From JBKBYG01 sp046313435 (lineage in GTDB: Bacteria > Pseudomonadota > Alphaproteobacteria > Rickettsiales > Arcanibacteraceae), in contig JBKBYG010000003.1 in the NCBI GenBank assembly GCA_046313435.1, positions 21,465-85,464 on the forward strand: a stretch of DNA of 64,000 bases, given 5' to 3'. Positions 36,344-45,338 of the stretch are shown piece after piece (positions within the stretch are counted from its first letter, which is position 1; each line of letters opens with the position of its first letter). A program made the position numbers and the translations under genes. The notes below the pieces were generated by a model. The model was not told the DNA's origin. It worked only from the letters and a program-made list of their open reading frames with translations, and ran no database searches.

Positions 36344-37951
36344 ATGACAAAAGCTAAATATAATTTTGTAGAAAGATTAGATGAAATTGAAGAAACTAAA
36401 GGCACAACAAATTTCGATGAGACCTGGAATGAAGCACTTAATACACTAACAAAAGAAGATTTAAAAGCTTGTCTCCAGCATGCTGCAAGTAAGCACCAAG
36501 TGAATAACATCAATAAAATAATACTTACGCAAAAGCAAGAAAATTTTAAACTTGATGCAAGAGATTGGAACGAGGCACTTGAAGCAATTCTTAAAGATAC
36601 ACCATCCTCAAGCGAAAATCAAATAGCATCCGTTAAAGTTATACTTGAACTTGATAAAATCCTTTCTGGAGGCATAATAACATTAGAAACATTGGAAACA
36701 TCTTTAACTAAAGTAATAGATGAACAAAAATCTTCAATTTTAATTAACTTATTATTCGATTTTAATGCAGCTCAATCTAAAGAAAATAAAAATATTTTAC
36801 TTTTAAAGGGCTTAAATAAGGCAGTATCTTCGAAAACCTTAGAAAATTCTAAGAAAGAAAAAATTTTCATGTTATTAAACTTACTTCCTCCAAATGAAAT
36901 ATTTGCTTCAACTTTAGGAGCGATATTACCTGAAGCTATTAAACTTGAAGGCATTAAGAATGATATTGTTGAATTAATACTTTACAAAAGCAGAGAACAA
37001 AATTCTTATGGATTTACAATATTTGGTTTCACCTTTAATAAAGATTATATTCCTAAAGAGAATATGTTACAAGCCTTAAAAGTCGCTTATACTACTAAAA
37101 ATTACTATATTTTCAAACAAATATTAAAGCATCCAGTTTCAAGCAATATTCTTAAAGAAGAGTTATCAGACATTTTTAAAAGATACGATGAACTAGACGA
37201 TGAACTAGATTATACTAATCTAAAACCTATAGAAGAAAAGGAAATACGAGCTAAATTACAAATTGATGCGATAAAATATATTAATATAAAGAATATTTCG
37301 TCTAATAAAATTACTGTTCTAAAAATTCTTACAGCCCCAGTAATAGCATTTGCAGCACCGATAATTTTCACATGGCAGAATTTAACAGTTGGGGCAGTAT
37401 TATTTAGCGATAAAGCAAAAGCTGCTGTTACTTCAACAAAATTATGGGAAAATATAGCTGGCTTCGCAGATCAAAAAATATTATCAACTAATGCAAGCAA
37501 AGCTTTAAGTAAATTCAGCAGCTCTTTCAATATCTTAATTGAAAAAAATACTGATAAATTACTAAATTATTTTTCATTATCTTCGCACACTCAAGACATT
37601 GCAAAGAATATAGTGAGATCGTCAGCTCCTGTAGTATTAGCTGTAGCAACATTAAGAGCAGCTGTTGCATTTCGTAACAGTGAGGAATCCGCAAATCTAA
37701 CCACACGCTTTTTTAATGCTTGCAAGGCCTTTTGTAAAACTATTTTAGATGCAGGAATAATAGCAACAGTTGGAACTGCTGGTACATTAGTTGCTGAGAC
37801 AGCTGTTGCAGCTGGCATTATCGGCACTACTGCTGCAGGGATTATACCTTTGACTACAAGTTTAATAGTCGTAGGCTCTGCAAACTATTTTGTAAATAAA
37901 TACGCAAATAAAGGGAATAGTTTTGCTGCAAATAAAGCTCAAGGGAAATAG
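36344..37951 (+). CDS. Unknown protein with RSSAP C-terminal module (cluster member 4)
   Basis: A 535-residue protein. Residues 1-310 are helical and polar with weak repeat character (KDTPSSSENQIASVKVILEL, KVIDEQKSSILINLLFDFN, NDIVELILYKSRE) and no named domain. The C-terminal module (about 325-530) begins with FTWQNLTVGAVLFSDKA, matching NWENLLIGG in members 2 and 3, has the signature NIVRSSAPVVLAVATLRAAV near 425, then KAFCKTILDAGIIATVGTAG and further hydrophobic helices. A short Asn/Lys tail ends the protein. It has its own promoter and a hairpin after it, so it seems to be a single-gene unit. Confidence 0.78.
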   Translation: MTKAKYNFVERLDEIEETKGTTNFDETWNEALNTLTKEDLKACLQHAASKHQVNNINKIILTQKQENFKLDARDWNEALEAILKDTPSSSENQIASVKVILELDKILSGGIITLETLETSLTKVIDEQKSSILINLLFDFNAAQSKENKNILLLKGLNKAVSSKTLENSKKEKIFMLLNLLPPNEIFASTLGAILPEAIKLEGIKNDIVELILYKSREQNSYGFTIFGFTFNKDYIPKENMLQALKVAYTTKNYYIFKQILKHPVSSNILKEELSDIFKRYDELDDELDYTNLKPIEEKEIRAKLQIDAIKYINIKNISSNKITVLKILTAPVIAFAAPIIFTWQNLTVGAVLFSDKAKAAVTSTKLWENIAGFADQKILSTNASKALSKFSSSFNILIEKNTDKLLNYFSLSSHTQDIAKNIVRSSAPVVLAVATLRAAVAFRNSEESANLTTRFFNACKAFCKTILDAGIIATVGTAGTLVAETAVAAGIIGTTAAGIIPLTTSLIVVGSANYFVNKYANKGNSFAANKAQGK

Positions 37952-37963
37952 TAAATAAAACAA

Positions 37964-38020
37964 TTATAAGAAGCTATAAGATTTTAGCGAGAATCCTATA
38001 GCTTCTTATAATTATCTTTA
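37964..38020 (+). terminator. Hairpin terminator of cluster member 4
   Basis: A perfect 15-pair stem TTATAAGAAGCTATA/TATAGCTTCTTATAA with an 18-base loop. Only a broken T run (TTATCTTTA) follows, so efficiency is uncertain. Confidence 0.6.
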
Positions 38021-38061
38021 AAAAAACTGTAATAATAAAATTGACAAAAAGGTAAAGTAAT

Positions 38062-39387
38062 ATGCCCTCTAAAATAGAATTTACTAAAGATGAACAAGAT
38101 TTTATAAATAATTTAAAAGATTATATGAAGTCTTTTAACACATTTGCTATTAATGACACTGCTCAAGATACAGAAGATAAATTCAGTATAGACTATCCCA
38201 ATAAATTTGAACTTTATGTTAGGGAAACTAATATTCCAGTTTTAAGTATAATATTAAACGAGGTCCAGGAAAATCCTTTATATAACAATTTAGCTGATCT
38301 CATTTTTAAGAATACTTTAAAAGATAAGCACGGCGTTAGAAGTTTATCATTATTACTTACGCACTATGACTTAGATGATCGGCATTTAAAAGAAGCGCTG
38401 ACAGATTTTTTTGAAAATGCTATAATAAATAATCTTACTGAAGCAGTTCAAATATGCTTACCATATATTGAACACAAGATTCATGACGAATCAGAGCATA
38501 GAGAATTTATTGATAGATCTCTAGAGACTGCAGTGCAATATGGTAGTTTAAATATTGTATCTCTATTATTTGAAAATGCCAACAAAGCTCAGATTATACT
38601 CGCATTTGAAAAATCAGCTTTATTTAATCAAACTGAAATTGTAAAATTTATAGTTAATCATCCTAAATTTCAAGAGATTTCGAAAGAAACAAAAGCAAGA
38701 GTATTAAAATGTGCTGAAGAAAAAGGAGATATTCAAGTTGCCAGAATTATTAACGATTCAATATATCCAAATAGATCAGTTGATTATATTTCTGCAGCAA
38801 TAACTTTCGGTGCACTTATTCAAGAAATTGCAAAGCCATTTTGGAATAGTTTAGCATTTGTAATGAAACCTGGGGTAAAATTATACGAAAAATTAGCAGA
38901 TAGTTTTATTAACTATTTTCCTCCGGCGCTGGAAACTCAGACAATTGCAAAAACATTTATTAGAACTTCAGCTCCTTTTATTATTGGTATTGCAACTTTA
39001 AAATCTTTTGTTAGTTTTACTCAAGAATATAATGAAAGTAAAGATATTAAAAATAGCTTTTTTAAGGCAGCTTATGAATTTGGCAAAGTAATTATGCAAG
39101 GCGGAATTGCAACAGCAGGTGCAGTAGCTGGTATGCAGGCTACTGCTGCAATTGCAACCACCATTGCAGGAGCCGCTGGAATAGTTTCTCCTGCAGTTTT
39201 AGTTGCTGCAGTAGCATTACCCGTAACATATTGTGCTTCGCAAGCAAATTTACGTGCTAGTTCTTATGTTGCAAAAAATATTTTCGAAAATGCTAGCTAT
39301 ACGGCAAATGAGGCTAAAAAAACTTTTGGCCCATTTACTCAAATGCTTAAAGATAGTGTTTATAATAAATTAGGTTGGGAAAAATAA
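38062..39387 (+). CDS. Unknown protein with RTSAP C-terminal module (cluster member 5)
   Basis: A 441-residue protein. The N-terminal part (1-230) is acidic and helical with ankyrin-like spacing in its second half (AVQYGSLNIVSLLFENANKA, SALFNQTEIVKFIVNHPKF, AEEKGDIQVARIINDS). The C-terminal module (235-435) reads AKPFWNSLAFVMKPGVKLY, then the signature TFIRTSAPFIIGIATLKSFV near 301, KAAYEFGKVIMQGGIATAGA, and Ala-rich hydrophobic helices. AGG precedes the ATG. It is followed after 31 bases by member 6, so the two are probably co-transcribed. Confidence 0.78.
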   Translation: MPSKIEFTKDEQDFINNLKDYMKSFNTFAINDTAQDTEDKFSIDYPNKFELYVRETNIPVLSIILNEVQENPLYNNLADLIFKNTLKDKHGVRSLSLLLTHYDLDDRHLKEALTDFFENAIINNLTEAVQICLPYIEHKIHDESEHREFIDRSLETAVQYGSLNIVSLLFENANKAQIILAFEKSALFNQTEIVKFIVNHPKFQEISKETKARVLKCAEEKGDIQVARIINDSIYPNRSVDYISAAITFGALIQEIAKPFWNSLAFVMKPGVKLYEKLADSFINYFPPALETQTIAKTFIRTSAPFIIGIATLKSFVSFTQEYNESKDIKNSFFKAAYEFGKVIMQGGIATAGAVAGMQATAAIATTIAGAAGIVSPAVLVAAVALPVTYCASQANLRASSYVAKNIFENASYTANEAKKTFGPFTQMLKDSVYNKLGWEK

Positions 39388-39418
39388 CTTTTTAAATATT
39401 AATTTTTGAGAAAAAAAC

Positions 39419-42103
39419 ATGACTATATCTACATACGAATCATTTGAATATACACTCAAATTATTAAAAGCAAAATATTCTTATCAATATAATAAAATAT
39501 ATAGAATTTTATTGCAAGATAACCCAGAAGAATTCGAAGAATTCTATGAAACAGACCAATCTGAAGAATATAAAGCATATTTAGACAATTATAGAAAAAT
39601 ATATCTATATAAAGCTAAAACTCTTTCAATTTTAGCCAAAGCTAGTAAACAAAATTGGGAAAACTTAATAGAAGAATTTATTCAAAATGAGCTTGAATTA
39701 GATATTTTTTTTCAAACTAAAATAACATATGAGGCTAATGAATTCTATCCAAATAATGAATTTAAACAAAAACTTCATAAAGAAAGCAGAATTAAAGAAT
39801 GGAGAAAAAAGAAAAGTCAAGAATGGGATTACGCTATAAAATATAGAAAAGCTTCAGCGCAAGACAAAATTAAAATAGAAGAAGAATATTCTAAGCGTAT
39901 ATTAAGTTTTACAAACAATAAAAATTCTACATTTTTAGAAAATGAATTCAATCTTCACAAATTATTAGATTTGACAAAATATCCTTTTATTCAAGGTGAA
40001 AATGAGGCTAAACTTTTTACCCCTGCCCAACTTAATACTTATAATAAATCATATTATTTTACTAAGGAAATTAAAGTTAAATATCTATTCGGTATTAACG
40101 ATTCTGACACTCAGAAACGTAACATAAAAAAATCTAATACACTTATTACTAATTTGAAGAATTGGATTTTAGGAATTAATACTGGACCTGAGTCGCAAAA
40201 AATAAAACCTCCTTCTGAAAGACTAACTACACTTGCAAAATTACATCATACTAAAATCAATCATTTATTAGATGATAACTCATATATATTGCTAAAAGCT
40301 GGTATAATTAGCTTAGAAGAAATGATAAATCATTTTAATGACAGATTACACAATGAAAATGATTTAACTACTCAGCAATTAATACTGGAAATACTAAACA
40401 ATAAGTTAGAATCATTAAACCCAGAACAAAAAGCACAAGCTGTAATTATACTTTACTCAATGAACCAAACTCAATTAGCTTCAACATTAGTTGATGATAT
40501 TGATATAAATGCACAAGATGTTTTTGGTAGAACGGCACTAATGATGTGTGTAAAATCAGAGAATATTGAAGCTATTAAATTATTGTTAAGTAAAAATGCT
40601 AATGTAAACTTAGCTGATAACTATGGAGATACTGCTTTAATGCATGCTGCTGAGAGTGGCAACATCGATACATTAGAATTACTGATTGATAAGGGTGCAG
40701 AGCTCAAAACTGTGAATAAGTGCGCACACTCAGTTTTGCATAGCGCAGTAAAATCTCAAAATATTGAATGTGTAAAATTTTTATTTGAAAAAGGATATTC
40801 TTTTGATGTCGCAGAAAATAATTTTTCTGAAGTAATTGATGAAGTTTTAGCAAGCGCTGTTTTTATTGCAAGCTCTTATAAAAATTCTGAAATAATCGAG
40901 TTTTTAATTTCTAAACTTAATGATGTAGAAACAAAAAATACTCTTTTAGGCAACGCTTTATCGCATGCTGTATTAACTAAAGACAAAGATTTATTAATGT
41001 TATTGCTTAATAATGGAGCTGATATAAATGCAGTTAATAAGTACAAAGTTACAGCATTAATGAGAGCTATAGAAGGCAAGCGATTTGAGATAGCAAAATT
41101 GCTTATAGATAATGGGGCTAACCTTAATATCCATGATGATATTTATCACGATACTGCATTAATGCTTAGCTGTAAAAAAGGAGATAAAAAAGCAGTAGAA
41201 CTTTTACTTAAGCATGGCGCTGATATTCGCATTCAAAGTAGATATGGTGAAACAGCTTTATCTTATGCATTCAAAGGAAATCATACTGAGATAGTTATGA
41301 TGATACTGAAACACACAAAAGATAAAAATATTAATCTTGGACTTGAAAATTTATTCTCTGCTTATAGAAAAGGTGATAAATCAGTAAAGCAGTTAGTAAT
41401 TGAACAATTAAGTTTGTCTTTAAAAGAGGCATGCATCAAGGCTTTCAACAAATTCTACATTACTCCTATTGTAATATTTTCTGATAAACTAGTGCCTTTC
41501 TTATCATGTAAGTCTTGGCAGGGATTTGTAAAGCTTGTTAAGCCTTTAGATTCAATATTTATTCAACCTTTAAGAGCAGATTTAAATGAGGCACTCAATT
41601 CAGCACTTTTACCATCTCGAACAATACATGTTATGCAGGATATAATTAAAAGCTTCACAAAATTCGCTACTCCAGTAATAGTTTTAACTGCTGTTATAAA
41701 AGGGTTATTTACTTTTGGACGCGATCTTAACCGAGGGGATAGTTTTAAAAGCAGCCTCAAAGATGGAATTTTTGAGTTTGGTAAAACTCTATTACAAGGA
41801 TCATTGGTGGCTTTCGCGGGAGCACTCGGCGTAATGATGGGTGACAATCCATTGATACTTGGATTAACATTATTATATCCTTTAGGAATATCGCAAGCTC
41901 TCTCGGCAACTGGGGCTTTGCTAGCAATTTCCAATGGAATATTCGGTAAAGTTTTAGCTGAAAGAGCAATTCCATGCGCAACGGCTGCAGTTACAATGCA
42001 TGGAGTTACATGTATGATAAATAAAACTAAAGAAATTGTTGGACCTTATACAGAAAAATTATTTTCTGCAACTGCGAAGAAAGTTGGCTTAGCTCGAGAG
42101 TAG
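39419..42103 (+). CDS. Ankyrin-repeat protein with diverged C-terminal module (cluster member 6)
   Basis: An 894-residue protein. Residues 1-340 are charged and helical and unrecognised. Ankyrin repeats fill about 355-650 (FGRTALMMCVKSENIEAIKL, GDTALMHAAESGNIDTLELL, HDTALMLSCKKGDKKAVELL, GETALSYAFKGNHTEIVMMI). The C-terminal module (690-890) has KSWQGFVKLVKPLDSIF, the altered signature KSFTKFATPVIVLTAVIKGL near 748, then GIFEFGKTLLQGSLVAFAGA and hydrophobic helices. It ends IVGPYTEKLFSATAKKVGL, resembling the VVGPHTKNL ends of members 7 and 8. It links classical ankyrin repeats with the module, which argues that the family's other N-termini are decayed ankyrins. Confidence 0.85.
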   Translation: MTISTYESFEYTLKLLKAKYSYQYNKIYRILLQDNPEEFEEFYETDQSEEYKAYLDNYRKIYLYKAKTLSILAKASKQNWENLIEEFIQNELELDIFFQTKITYEANEFYPNNEFKQKLHKESRIKEWRKKKSQEWDYAIKYRKASAQDKIKIEEEYSKRILSFTNNKNSTFLENEFNLHKLLDLTKYPFIQGENEAKLFTPAQLNTYNKSYYFTKEIKVKYLFGINDSDTQKRNIKKSNTLITNLKNWILGINTGPESQKIKPPSERLTTLAKLHHTKINHLLDDNSYILLKAGIISLEEMINHFNDRLHNENDLTTQQLILEILNNKLESLNPEQKAQAVIILYSMNQTQLASTLVDDIDINAQDVFGRTALMMCVKSENIEAIKLLLSKNANVNLADNYGDTALMHAAESGNIDTLELLIDKGAELKTVNKCAHSVLHSAVKSQNIECVKFLFEKGYSFDVAENNFSEVIDEVLASAVFIASSYKNSEIIEFLISKLNDVETKNTLLGNALSHAVLTKDKDLLMLLLNNGADINAVNKYKVTALMRAIEGKRFEIAKLLIDNGANLNIHDDIYHDTALMLSCKKGDKKAVELLLKHGADIRIQSRYGETALSYAFKGNHTEIVMMILKHTKDKNINLGLENLFSAYRKGDKSVKQLVIEQLSLSLKEACIKAFNKFYITPIVIFSDKLVPFLSCKSWQGFVKLVKPLDSIFIQPLRADLNEALNSALLPSRTIHVMQDIIKSFTKFATPVIVLTAVIKGLFTFGRDLNRGDSFKSSLKDGIFEFGKTLLQGSLVAFAGALGVMMGDNPLILGLTLLYPLGISQALSATGALLAISNGIFGKVLAERAIPCATAAVTMHGVTCMINKTKEIVGPYTEKLFSATAKKVGLARE

Positions 42104-42130
42104 TTTTTATTATCTCAGGCGTATATTTTT

Positions 42131-42170
42131 AAGGCTGCTAACTATCTTTTTGATGAGATTAGCAGCCTTT
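42131..42170. terminator. Bidirectional terminator between members 6 and 7
   Basis: Perfect 11-base inverted arms AAGGCTGCTAA/TTAGCAGCCTT with a 17-base loop, between two convergent genes, with T-rich sequence on both sides. The stem is a near copy of the one at 36178-36212. Confidence 0.75.
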
Positions 42171-42188
42171 ATGTTGAAATCTTATAAT

Positions 42189-43154
42189 TTATTGTCTACC
42201 TAGTCCAGTAGTAATACGGTTAGCTAAATTTTTAGTATGAGGGCCAACAACTTCTACAAATTTCTTTGCTCCGTATAATGCTGTGCATCCTGCAATAAAT
42301 GGTGCTATAGTTCCTCCAATTACGGCTGCTCCTGCTGCTATACTTGCTGTTACTACTGCCCCTTCTGCTATTGTTTTACTAAACTCATAGCCAGCATCCT
42401 TTATTGTTGCCCTATATCCTTTGTGATCTCGTATATCTTTATATATGGTCCATGATGCTTTTACTGTAGCCAATCCGAGTATTACGGGTACTGATGATTT
42501 AATGACATCCTGAGTTACAATTCTTGTTTCAGCTTTCATTGGAAGCTTATCTAATAACTTATTTATTACAGGCCTTAAATTAGCTATTGGTTTATCTAAC
42601 GAATCTATATTAATTATGAAATTATCTAATTTACTATTTATAGTTTTAAATAATGGTTGAAGTAATTTTACTAATCCATTACAGGCTTTACTTGAACTTA
42701 CTAACTCTTTAATTGGATGTGCTGAAACTAATATTATTGGAAGACTAATAATGCTGCTAATATTAGCTACAGATTCTTTCCATTTTGGTAATAACATATT
42801 TTGGATTTCTTTGTGCTCAAAATACCATGCTTCAAGTAAAGCCCAGCTTAATGCACAAATGCCATAATTTTTAGTCTTTTTATGATTTAACAAACTTTCG
42901 ACTATCTTATCATGTCCTTGAGCAGAAGCTAAGATTAGTGCTGTAGCCCTTATAAACATATTGAAAGAAAAATCTTTTTTGTGATTTAACAATTTATGCA
43001 GGTCTTTATCTATTCCATTATAGGAAATGAAAACAAGCATATCATCAAGAGAGACTTCTTCATTTTTTTCTCTAGCTTCATTAATCTTTGTAATGAACCC
43101 TTCCATAAAATATGAGAAGTTATTTGTTATCTTTGAATTGCTTTTTTTTACCAT
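42189..43154 (-). CDS. Short protein with KSSVP C-terminal module (cluster member 7)
   Basis: A 321-residue protein. The N-terminal 125 residues include two ankyrin-like units (GHDKIVESLLNHKKTKNYGI and a preceding KDLHKLLNHKKDFSFNMFIR). The C-terminal module (130-320) has the signature QDVIKSSVPVILGLATVKAS near 220, DAGYEFSKTIAEGAVVTASI, then IGGTIAPFIAGCTALYGAKK and ends NRITTGLGRQ. AGAGGGA before the ATG is a strong ribosome site. Its module is a close tandem duplicate of that in member 8, immediately upstream on the same strand. Confidence 0.8.
   Translation of the reverse strand: MVKKSNSKITNNFSYFMEGFITKINEAREKNEEVSLDDMLVFISYNGIDKDLHKLLNHKKDFSFNMFIRATALILASAQGHDKIVESLLNHKKTKNYGICALSWALLEAWYFEHKEIQNMLLPKWKESVANISSIISLPIILVSAHPIKELVSSSKACNGLVKLLQPLFKTINSKLDNFIINIDSLDKPIANLRPVINKLLDKLPMKAETRIVTQDVIKSSVPVILGLATVKASWTIYKDIRDHKGYRATIKDAGYEFSKTIAEGAVVTASIAAGAAVIGGTIAPFIAGCTALYGAKKFVEVVGPHTKNLANRITTGLGRQ
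42190..42560 (-). repeat. Tandem duplication, copy A
   Basis: The module-coding 3' part of member 7 matches 43236-43600 in the same orientation, with identical runs such as those encoding GGTIAPFIAGCT and the final GLGRQ. The boundaries are approximate. Confidence 0.7.
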
Positions 43155-43234
43155 AATTTTCCCTCTAAAAATTTTATTTTATAATGTTAAAATTTATTAA
43201 ACAACATTTTTTTAGAAAATCATTAATTTATAAT

Positions 43235-44158
43235 TTATTGTCTACCTAATCCAGTAGCAACATTGTTAACTAAATTCTTTGTATAAGGGCCAAAAACTTC
43301 TACAATTTGCTTTACCCCATGTAATGTTGTGCATCCTGCAATAAATGGTGCTATGGTTCCTCCAATTACGCCTGCAGATATAATTATACCTCCAGCTATT
43401 GTTTTACTAAACTCATACCCAGCATCATTTATTGTAGCCCTATATCCTCTGTAATCTCTTACATCTTTATATATGGTCCATGATGCTTTTATTGTAGCCA
43501 AGCCGAGTATTACTGGTGCTGATGATTTAATAACATCCTGAGTTACAATTCTTGTCTCAGCTGTAACTGGAAGTTTATTTGATAACTCATCAATTACAGG
43601 TCTTAGATGAGCTATAGGTTTCTCAAATATCTTCAACGCACCATCTATAACAGGCTTACATAAGTTTGTAACACCTTTCCATACATTACTAGAAGTAATT
43701 GTATTTGCAATCTCTTTCCACTTACTATTAGAAGTAAATGTTGATTGCATTAAATTAGCAAAACTCACTGATAATGCAATATATACTTTGTCGTACATAT
43801 CCCATATTTCAGCATTTATAGCTTTTGATAAAGGCTTGATCAGCATATATGCCGATTGTCTATCATTTGCTTTGAAAAGACCTTTTATTAATACATCAAT
43901 TCCATAATCTTTAGTATTTTCATGTGTAAGCAAAAGTTTTAACTCTTTATGATTAGAGGCTAATATGGCATTATATAAAGCACTGTCCTTATGAGTTTTA
44001 GAAAGATGTTTAGATTTTTCATTATCTAATATAACCCTTAGTAATTCCAGTGGAGAGGATCTAGTCATTACTAACTTACCCAATTGCTCACCTAAATCAT
44101 CGATTGAAATATTATCGTGCTGAAGTATATTGATAAGAATGGTATTGTCAGGATACAT
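43235..44158 (-). CDS. Protein with KSSAP C-terminal module, probably the 3' part of a broken longer gene (cluster member 8)
   Basis: A 307-residue frame. One ankyrin-like unit is seen near residue 70 (NHKELKLLLTHENTKDYGID). The C-terminal module (118-305) carries the signature QDVIKSSAPVILGLATIKAS near 211 and ends NVATGLGRQ, as in member 7. No ribosome site precedes the ATG. The codons directly upstream continue in the same frame past a single TGA (44165-44167) into another stretch of this family's repeats. So this is likely the downstream part of an ancestral gene that began at 44528. Whether the shorter product is made is unknown. Confidence 0.7.
   Translation of the reverse strand: MYPDNTILINILQHDNISIDDLGEQLGKLVMTRSSPLELLRVILDNEKSKHLSKTHKDSALYNAILASNHKELKLLLTHENTKDYGIDVLIKGLFKANDRQSAYMLIKPLSKAINAEIWDMYDKVYIALSVSFANLMQSTFTSNSKWKEIANTITSSNVWKGVTNLCKPVIDGALKIFEKPIAHLRPVIDELSNKLPVTAETRIVTQDVIKSSAPVILGLATIKASWTIYKDVRDYRGYRATINDAGYEFSKTIAGGIIISAGVIGGTIAPFIAGCTTLHGVKQIVEVFGPYTKNLVNNVATGLGRQ
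43236..43600 (-). repeat. Tandem duplication, copy B
   Basis: Same-orientation partner of 42190-42560, coding for the hydrophobic module of member 8. Confidence 0.7.
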
Positions 44159-44164
44159 TCTTAA

Positions 44165-44528
44165 TCAAAACAAAGTATCCCTTAAACAGTCAGAAGGTAT
44201 ATCTTTTGCATTTTTATGAGCAAATATTGAATCTCTTAGGTCACCTTCATCCCTAATCGTATATATTAAAATCTCTGCTAAATCTTCCGGAACAATATCC
44301 GGGTATATTTCTAAAAATTTTGATTTTGGGATGCTTAATAATTGAGCTAAATATTTCATCATTTTTAGAAAGAATTACAAAATTTAATGCATTATATAAA
44401 TCACGTTGTTGTAAGAAAATTGAATTAGGATTTTTATATTGTTTCTCTACAACCTCTTTCGGAGAATTAAACTCTGACCCAAGTATTTCATAAGTTTTTC
44501 TAACATCTTCAATGGTTTTGACTTTCAT
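44165..44528 (-). pseudogene. Frameshifted 5' part of cluster member 8
   Basis: A frame starts at 44528 with AAGAG before the ATG and runs through NFVILSKNDEIFSSIIKHPK before leaving family-like sequence. A second frame, displaced by one base and open to 44165, continues with VPEDLAEILIYTIRDEGD and FAHKNAKDIPSDCLRDTLF, which again fit the family repeat (x-H-K-x-x-K-D-I). The shift is probably near a T run around 44315-44320. The second frame ends in a TGA, beyond which the same frame is the gene at 43235-44158. One frameshift and one stop therefore split an original gene of about 430 codons. Confidence 0.75.
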
Positions 44529-44697
44529 TTTCTCTTTTAGTTTTTCCAGTTAAATTAGGTTTTTTAAAAAGCAATTATAAATTAAATTAAGGAAATTTTA
44601 AAGATATATTAATAATTTTATTAAATACTAATAAAATTTGATTAATAAAGAAATGGGTAAAAATAAAGATATGAAGTTTATAGATATTTGAAAGGAA

Positions 44698-44742
44698 CCT
44701 ATAGATGATTTAAAAACTTTGCATTGCTAAACTATCTATAGG
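44698..44742 (-). terminator. Possible terminator after the HU gene
   Basis: Nine-base inverted arms CCTATAGAT/ATCTATAGG with a 27-base loop, followed on the minus strand by TTCCTTTC. The long loop makes this tentative. Confidence 0.35.
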
Positions 44743-44759
44743 CTCAAAAGAAGATAAAA

Positions 44760-45071
44760 TTATTTCTTTTTAGGTTTAGCTGTTGCTTTTGATTTTATAT
44801 TATTAACAGCTTCTTTAACTTGCTTACCGATACTTGCTTTAACTACTTTGCTTTCTGGAATATCTATTTCTTTTCCTGTTTGTGGATTGCGTCCTTTTCT
44901 TGCTGCTCTTACTGCTACAGATAAAGTTAAAAAACCTGTAAGTTGTACAGTATCTCCAGCTGCTAAAGCTTCTCTTACTGCTTCAACATAAGCTTCTAAA
45001 GATTTTTTAGAATCAGCTTTAGTAAGACCCGATTTAGTTGCAATTGCATCAATTAATTCTTCTTTATTCAT
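44760..45071 (-). CDS. hup: HU-type DNA-binding protein
   Basis: A 103-residue nucleoid protein. It opens MNKEELIDAIATKSGLTKAD, has the strand region GDTVQLTGFLTLSVAVRAAR and the DNA-intercalating arm GRNPQTGKEIDIPESKVVKA with the conserved R-N-P-x-T-G-x motif. The tail KSKATAKPKKK is a lysine-rich extension of about 12 residues, longer than in E. coli HU and adding non-specific DNA contacts. GAGGA before the ATG supports the start. It borders the effector cluster. Confidence 0.95.
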   Translation of the reverse strand: MNKEELIDAIATKSGLTKADSKKSLEAYVEAVREALAAGDTVQLTGFLTLSVAVRAARKGRNPQTGKEIDIPESKVVKASIGKQVKEAVNNIKSKATAKPKKK

Positions 45072-45338
45072 TTTTTCCTCATTAATTAATATTATAGGTT
45101 AGATTACCACTAGTATTGTTTACATTCTTAAATCAAATATACAAGCAAAATTTACTACAAAATCACTTTTAATACAAATATTTGTTGATAAAACTATAGT
45201 AAGAAGCAAATATCACACTATTATTATAAAAATATCTATACAAATTAAATTAATAATTTTATAAACTATTTAATATAACAATTTTTAACTAATTATATGT
45301 TAGTTAGAATCTCGTAGAAATTTTATCTGGATTAATTA

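Noticed and set aside
41563..41934. 123-codon minus-strand frame
   Set aside because: Antisense to the C-terminal module of cluster member 6.
27748..44528. Prophage or integrative element as explanation of the cluster
   Set aside because: No integrase, terminase, capsid, transposase or conjugation gene is seen; the genes are all one paralogous set plus one ankyrin gene.
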